Part shown: piece by piece, positions 58,309 through 64,000 of the stretch | Position numbering within the stretch: the stretch's first letter is position 1 | Layout of the letters: each line of letters starts with the position of its first letter | Origin: Whitmania pigra | Lineage: Eukaryota; Annelida; Clitellata; Hirudinida; Haemopidae | Assembly: GCA_021613335.1 (NCBI GenBank) | Contig: JAJTWR010000448.1 | Location: 622,501-686,500, forward strand | Reading direction: 5' to 3' | DNA: 64,000 nucleotides | The notes under the pieces: model-generated | Told to the model about the DNA's origin: nothing | Databases searched by the model: none | The model's input: only the letters and a program-made list of their open reading frames with translations | Program-made: the position numbers and the translations under genes

Positions 58309-61282
58309 TTTAAAAAGTCCAATTCGAGTGATGGAAATGGTGACGGAGGCTACGGGTTCAGGTGTGTTGTGTTGCATGGATGGATGGATGGATGAGCTTG
58401 TTTACTCTTGAAATTTAATTACTAATTACATATTTGACTAATCAACGGGCCTGATCTGTTACCTGTTGAGATGATGATAACAGTAGGAGAATTAAATTTA
58501 TGAATCAGATTAAAAACTATAATTTACTGAGATGTTTGGTTGACCTGTTTATGTCCTAAGAGATGGTAGTTGTCTGTGCTGCTAACAATGGCATCACACG
58601 TGAATTTTTTTTATATTAATTTTTTGATGCATCATTTATCAACGTTATTGTAGTTATTATGTGCTTGACATGTGCAACAATAATTGTTAATAATCATCTA
58701 TTCTCTTCAAGAACCTCTTATACTATACATGGCGCCTCAAAAATTTACTATTTATTATTATTATTATTTATTATTATTTATTATTATTATTAACAAGTCA
58801 TGACCACTGACATTGTAGTCTTGAAGAATTACTGACTCTTCTGCTGTACTTGTTTGCCCTTGATGAGCAGAAGAGGTGGAGCTTGACATCAAAAGAAAAA
58901 ACCCTGTTGGAGGTTGGATGATTGATTGACTATTTTTAGGTTTTTGGGTTCAAGCAATCTCTTTATTTTTGTGTGTTTTATTTTTATTTAAATTATAAAT
59001 GGTTGGTTCATTTAATAAAAGGTCGAGGTGATTGATTGATTGACTGATTGATCCACCTCTCATCCAGGCTCATTAAGTACAACTGTTCTTGCTTACAGAG
59101 GGAACTGGTGGAGGCATTCATGCTGGCTAAAAAGTCAGGGAATTCCCAGGCAGCCAAACTGGGTTGGCTGTGCTTGCTCATTTTAATATTCATGAACTAC
59201 TTATTTATTAATATGAACTGCTATTTATTAATATGTACAATAATTTTTTATATATGTATATATATAAAGTACATATACATAATTTATGCAATTTTCAGCA
59301 AACTTTGTGATTGGTTGTTTCAGTTGAGGCTTGTAGGACAGAGATGGACTGCTTAGCTGTTGTCCAGGATTTGATTGACAAGCTCAAAGGGCTTTCCAAC
59401 TCAAAGTCCAACCTCCAAAAATACAGGTTACATAATCATCAGTAACAGCATCATTCTTACATTATTAGTGTTATGTTAACTGTCTGTCCATCTGTCAATG
59501 AATTATTATTAAAGTTTTACTGCTAGTTGTTGTGATAGTGATGGAGGTGTTGAAAGAAAATTAACATAAAACAACTTTCAATTTCATTTTATTATTTGTC
59601 ACTCATTAATATTAATATAACTTATAATCATTTTCGATCACAAAGTTATTTGCTATGTTGCATTAGTCAGGAGTATCTGTGCTTGTTGTTGTCGTTGTTG
59701 TGATTATTAATGTCTAGTATGATTAGTATGCAATTATTGGTTGAGTGTCATCAATAATTAATACTAGTTGTTGTGATAATCAATATTGATGAATAATAAT
59801 AACCTAATAATAATAACAGCAAATATTTCTAACGTAACGATTACGATGGTTATAATAGTTAATATTTTCTCAAAGAACTGCAATGGAGCAGGGCACAGTG
59901 ACCTCACCATCCTCCCATCGACCAATCAAAAAGCAGGTCATCCAAGATATCCTTGACCCTACCAAGCCAGACCTAGTGGACATCAGTCACAAGTCTTCGA
60001 CCTTTGGCGACCTCATTAAAATCGGATTTGGGTGAGTTCAATGGCACTGGTGGTACTGATTATTATGATGATGATTAAGATGATGTTATGAATGATGGTG
60101 ATAATGATTAAGATGATGATGTTGTGAACAATGGTGTTTTGGACATTAACTTACAAATGATAGTGATTAGGATGACAATATTGTTGATGATTCAGTGTTG
60201 TGGTTGTGGTGATGGTGGAGATGAATTAGCATTCATGATTGTCACGTCCGAAAGTCCGTGAACGTGGTCGACACCACTTCTAATTCAAATAATACTGAAA
60301 CGACTCATACAAATCATAAAAACCAAGCTTTATTCAAATCTCTCGACAATTTAACTTCCACAAAACTCTCACTAACTATAACTCTAACTAACTAAATTTA
60401 AATCTAACTCTCTAACTCGAACTCTCATTAACTCTAGCTTCACTTTTCCCGCTATTCGGGCTAGTTTTATATTATTCTATTCGAGTTAATTATTCAAATA
60501 TATTCATACGCGCTGACAACCAATCACATAAACAAGCACACAAATAACTTCCAATCAAAATCCAAGAAAATAGGCTATTGCGCATTAAAGTTAACCAATT
60601 ATGATTCACAAAATTAGGTTTCTAAAGGTTCAACTAAAAGCCGCGCAAACATTCGTAATTCTGTTAACATATTTTACAAGTAATTGTCGAACGATAATAA
60701 AATTAATTACAAACGCCCCGCAAGCCACAGATAATATAATAAATAAAGAGAGATATTAAACTTGTCACGACGGTCTTCTAGACCCAGTCGTGACAATGAC
60801 CTTTAAGGTTCTTCCGGGGTTCGACAAGGGCACGCTCGAGTAACCATCCTTTGGTGATAATTTTTGTCGTTGGTGGGGTCACCATGTCAGAGGTCAAGCA
60901 GGTTAGGGATGTACTCACCAGAAGCAAGTCTCAGACACAGGTTTTTTATTTTACCACGTTGAAAGTGACATTTTAAGCTAGGTCAGAGGTAATGCAATTG
61001 TAGGTTGTTATTGTTTATTATATGTTTTATTAATTATTTCTAATATATTTTATTACTAGATTTTATTCTGAATATTATTATTATTATTATTATTCTTTAT
61101 TGTGTTATTGTGACTAAGAAGCTTAGAATAATATCAACAAATTTTCTTTTAATCAAATTAACTAAGCTAATTAAATGCACTAAATTGGATCATTTTCTCA
61201 GGTTTTGATTGGAGGGACTATCGTCTTGACCCCCAATGATGTGCTGAACCTCACCCTACTTCAAGACAACTTGTACGACTGA
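58309..61282 (+). pseudogene. 5'-truncated SCFD2 copy
   Basis: Retains the end of exon 8 and all later SCFD2 exons: 58309-58362 (partial), 58876-58912, 59099-59162, 59324-59426, 59876-60031, 60808-60940 and 61202-61282. All splice dinucleotides and the reading frame are intact (TSKEKTLLE, LVEAFMLAKKSGNSQ, VEACRTEMDCLAVV, FVVGGVTMSEVKQV, LQDNLYD). It lacks the first seven exons and any visible promoter or start, so it is probably a non-functional fragment, though low divergence means it is young. A 6-nt insertion in the partial exon is in frame. Confidence 0.85.
60240..60795 (+). mobile_element. Solo LTR of a retrotransposon
   Basis: A 556-bp insertion absent from the equivalent site in the other SCFD2 copy (43199/43200). 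It begins TGTCACG and ends CGTGACA (TG...CA), flanked by ATGAT (60235-60239) and ATGAC (60796-60800), a 5-bp target duplication with one mismatch. Internal coding sequence is absent, so it is a solo LTR, by size and 5-bp duplication most like Gypsy/Ty3 or BEL/Pao. The last ~35 bases form a near-perfect hairpin. It ends 12 bases before SCFD2 exon 13. Confidence 0.9.
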
Positions 61283-61382
61283 AGATGGTGATGATGATAA
61301 TGACATTCGAATTAACAATTAAGGTTACAATATGTAAATTATGTATTATGTAATAAACTGATAGTCTCAATTTATATCACGT

Positions 61383-61473
61383 GTTAGTACCGAAAATAAG
61401 ACAAGGTCTTATAATGATTTTTGCTCCAAAAGATGCACTAGGGCTTATTTTCAAGGGTGTCTTATATTTTCAC
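61383..61473. mobile_element. MITE-like palindrome, copy 2
   Basis: Duplicate of 43780-43870 carried by the segmental duplication, with the same inverted GAAAATAAGAC termini. Confidence 0.4.
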
Positions 61474-61685
61474 ATTTATTATATATTTAGTTATTATTTT
61501 CATAATCAGCACCACGGGTGGATTTTTTTCTGCAAAATACAAAATCTAAGCCAAATAGTGTGTGTTCGATAAAAGATTTTATTAACTAACAACACTATAC
61601 AAACGTATTAAAAATCGATTACACGAACCAAAACAACAGAAGTAATTGCTCAAAAATGAGAGAAATCTTAACCGACGATGTTTTT

Positions 61686-62262
61686 TCAAAGCCTATGAAT
61701 CTACTCTCGAGGTAAAAGGCTTTCCCTTTCCAATAAGATTTTGAAGGCCTTGATGAGGTTCCCTCTACTTCTCTTTTACAAAGTAGTTAGCCTACATCTA
61801 CTTAATCTTTCCTCTTAACTCAAATTTTCAAGTCATTCTACCATCCTGGTTGCCCTTTCTTAACCTCCTTCTAACACTTCCACATACTTTCTCAAACGTG
61901 ATTTCAAACTCGTGGTCTCACTAATGTTTTATAAAATTTCAGAATTACTTTATTTCTACTCACTACTGTTCTTTTTATCATTACTGTGGAGATGATTTTC
62001 CATTGTTCTGCATTATTACCTCCAGATATCTTTCGTGATCAGCCAGTTTCAGAATGCTTCCTCCAAATTCATATTCCACTTTTGTGTTTCTGAATCCCAT
62101 ATGCATAATGAAAAAGCATCTGCCAAGCTTCTGAACATTTGAATAACTTGAATAAGATCTTCAACATCTTGTTTGCTGACACTTCGTGCTACTTTGGTGT
62201 CGTCAGCAAACTTGGATAATTTAGACCGTATTCCACCATCCAGATCTTAGATTCATATACAG
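61686..62262 (-). mobile_element. Non-LTR retrotransposon RT fragment, minus orientation, copy 2
   Basis: Duplicate of the fragment at 44098-44666, with small indels (for example TTCTCTTTTACAAAG versus CTCTTTTACAAAG). Confidence 0.85.
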
Positions 62263-62620
62263 AACAGAAATTATGTAGCTCACAATTTTAGCATCAAGAA
62301 ATTTTGTCGGTTTAAAATTTATTTGAATAAGTTGATGATGACAGCGCGTCTGACCAATTAAAACTTTATTTTAACTTTTATGACAACATTATTTGAGCAA
62401 TCTGGAGAAGTCATTAATATTTAATAATAAAATAAATTAGCAATTAAAATTTAAAAATTAATAAAAAATTAATTATTTAATTTAAAAATTTATATTAACC
62501 AATATTCGGGATCTTTTTCAAATATTAGAATGTTAGCTCGATAGATAAAAGGTAAATCAGAATCACCAAATCAGACATACACAATTCTAACATCCAGCTA
62601 TTCAGTCAACTCAGCCAACA

Positions 62621-63901
62621 ATGTCCGACAACGAAGAACTTCTCGATTATGAAGAATCACTTCAAGAGCACGAAGAGCCAGTCTTGGAAGCAGCAGAAGA
62701 GCCAGCAACACAAAAGGATCTGAAAGGGACTTATGTCTCCGTCCACAGTTCAGGATTCAGAGATTTTCTCCTCAAGCCCGAGCTGCTGAGGGCCATCGCG
62801 GACTGTGGCTTCGAACACCCATCCGCGGTTCAGCACGAATGCATACCTCAGGCCAATTTGGGAATGGACATTCTTTGCCAGGCCAAGTCGGGGATGGGCA
62901 AAACAGCAGTCTTCGTTCTTTCGACTCTTCAGCAATTGGAAGTTGTGGACAACCAAGTTTCGGTGCTTGTCATGTGCCATACCAGAGAACTGGCTTTTCA
63001 GATAAGCAAGGAGTACGAAAGGTTTACCAGGTACTTGAAGGGAGTCAAGGTAGCCGTGTTCTTTGGAGGGATATCCATAAACAAAGACGAAGATACACTG
63101 AAGTCCAACTGTCCTCATATTTTAGTCGGAACTCCAGGTAGAATTTTGGCTCTGGCTCGTAAGAAGGTACTTGATCTTAAAAATCTGAAGCAGTTTGTAA
63201 TTGATGAATGCGACAAAGTGCTCGATCAACTCGACATGAGAAAAGACATCCAGGAAATCTTCAGGATGTCTCCTAGAGACAAACAAGTTATGATGTTCTC
63301 CGCAACCCTGAGCAAAGAGATTCGTCCAGTCTGCAAGAAGTTCATGCACGATCCTTTGGAGGTTTACATCGACGACGATTCAAAACTAACACTCCACGGA
63401 CTCCAACAACATTACGTCAAATTGAAGGAGAGCGAAAAGAACAAGAAACTGTTTGAGCTTCTCGACAACCTCGACTTCAATCAAGTCATCGTCTTCGTCA
63501 AATCCATCCAGAGGTGCACGGCTCTGTCGAATTTACTGGTTCAGCAGAACTTCCCAACCATCGCCATTCACAAGGCCATGAAACAAGAGGAAAGACTGAG
63601 TCGCTACCAGCAGTTCAAGAACTTCGAGTCTCGCGTTCTGGTAGCTACGAACCTGTTTGGCAGAGGAATTGACATCGAGAGAGTCAACATCGTTTTCAAC
63701 TATGACATGCCTGAGGATTCTGACACCTACCTCCACAGGGTGGCAAGGGCTGGAAGATTCGGAACAAAAGGATTGGCCATAAGCTTTGTATCCGACGATG
63801 ACAGTGCCAAGATTCTGAACGATGTCCAGGAGAGATTCGAAATCAGCATTGCTGAACTGCCAGAGAGCATTGACAAATCACTGTACGTCGATGCTGAGTA
63901 A
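62621..63901 (+). CDS. DDX39B: UAP56/DDX39 DECD-box RNA helicase, copy 2
   Basis: Intronless 426-aa frame with all helicase motifs of copy 1 ([41 protein letters not shown]). It differs by Leu14 and Ser152 only, as far as I can see, with a number of silent changes. Its 3' flank has its own AATAAA (about 63945) rather than the SERBP1-type module of copy 1, so this may be nearer to the original 3' end. Upstream DNA is duplicated as well, so both copies probably share promoter sequence. Confidence 0.92.
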   Translation: MSDNEELLDYEESLQEHEEPVLEAAEEPATQKDLKGTYVSVHSSGFRDFLLKPELLRAIADCGFEHPSAVQHECIPQANLGMDILCQAKSGMGKTAVFVLSTLQQLEVVDNQVSVLVMCHTRELAFQISKEYERFTRYLKGVKVAVFFGGISINKDEDTLKSNCPHILVGTPGRILALARKKVLDLKNLKQFVIDECDKVLDQLDMRKDIQEIFRMSPRDKQVMMFSATLSKEIRPVCKKFMHDPLEVYIDDDSKLTLHGLQQHYVKLKESEKNKKLFELLDNLDFNQVIVFVKSIQRCTALSNLLVQQNFPTIAIHKAMKQEERLSRYQQFKNFESRVLVATNLFGRGIDIERVNIVFNYDMPEDSDTYLHRVARAGRFGTKGLAISFVSDDDSAKILNDVQERFEISIAELPESIDKSLYVDAE

Positions 63902-63910
63902 AGTATCTGT

Positions 63911-64000
63911 TAAGTAAATATTCTTATGTGAGGTTATTTTTGTTAAATAAATATATTCCTAATATTAGATTTTCTCAGATCCTGACATTATTGACATATG
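63911..64000. other. DDX39 copy 2 3' flank
   Basis: AT-rich 3' UTR or flank with an AATAAA at about 63945; the window ends here. Confidence 0.5.

Larger units (their letters stand above)
58306..63910 (+). repeat. Segmental duplication, copy 2
   Basis: Matches 41160-46325 with high identity from inside SCFD2 exon 8 to just past the DDX39 stop. It differs by a solo LTR insertion (60240-60795) and by lacking the 131-bp tandem copy. After the DDX39 stop the flanks diverge (about 63910 versus 46330). Confidence 0.95.

Overview
The window is nuclear DNA from an animal. It is AT-rich and has spliced genes with GT-AG introns, some very short exons, and several transposon classes: a tRNA-derived SINE, a non-LTR retrotransposon, a solo LTR and a MITE-like palindrome. 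Gene content (SFSWAP, ALKBH6, SCFD2, UAP56/DDX39, SERBP1/HABP4-like, a reprolysin with ShKT modules) fits an invertebrate metazoan. I cannot resolve the phylum from sequence alone. Exon models were built by hand from splice sites, reading phase and family motifs; exact starts are the weakest part.

Layout. 1-5.0 kb: no recognisable gene; AT-rich DNA with promoter-like motifs and a noncoding tandem duplication. 5.0-14.4 kb, minus strand: two tandem ubiquitin-specific-protease (USP)-like paralogs with the same 12-intron architecture, including a 24-nt and a 17-nt exon; one has Asp where the catalytic Cys should be. 15.7-20.1 kb, plus: SFSWAP splicing regulator. 21.3-22.4 kb, plus: an unrecognised Lys/Arg-rich protein. 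22.7-24.5 kb, minus: ALKBH6. 25.1-30.7 kb, plus: a protein joining a TAZ-like zinc finger to a degenerate protein-kinase fold. 33.6-36.6 kb: two intronless SERBP1/HABP4-like genes. 37.9-43.7 kb: SCFD2 (14 exons). 45.0-46.3 kb: intronless UAP56/DDX39. 47.1-48.4 kb: truncated non-LTR retrotransposon. 48.7-53.3 kb: ADAM/ADAMTS-like metalloprotease with damaged ShKT exons. 54.8-57.9 kb: two more SERBP1-like genes. 58.3-61.3 kb: a 5'-truncated SCFD2 copy with a solo LTR in one intron. 62.6-63.9 kb: second UAP56/DDX39.

The main structural event is a duplication of the block [SERBP1-like x2, SCFD2, DDX39]. The second copy lost the first seven and a half SCFD2 exons, and its junction carries a short filler copied from the neighbouring SERBP1-like 3' UTR. 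Several genes act in RNA biology (SFSWAP splicing, UAP56/DDX39 mRNA export, SERBP1-like mRNA/ribosome binding), but each has its own promoter and nothing here shows co-regulation.

Most noteworthy: the TAZ-pseudokinase protein, the active/inactive USP pair, a possible alternative SFSWAP tail with two SUMO-interaction-like motifs, and the duplication junction.
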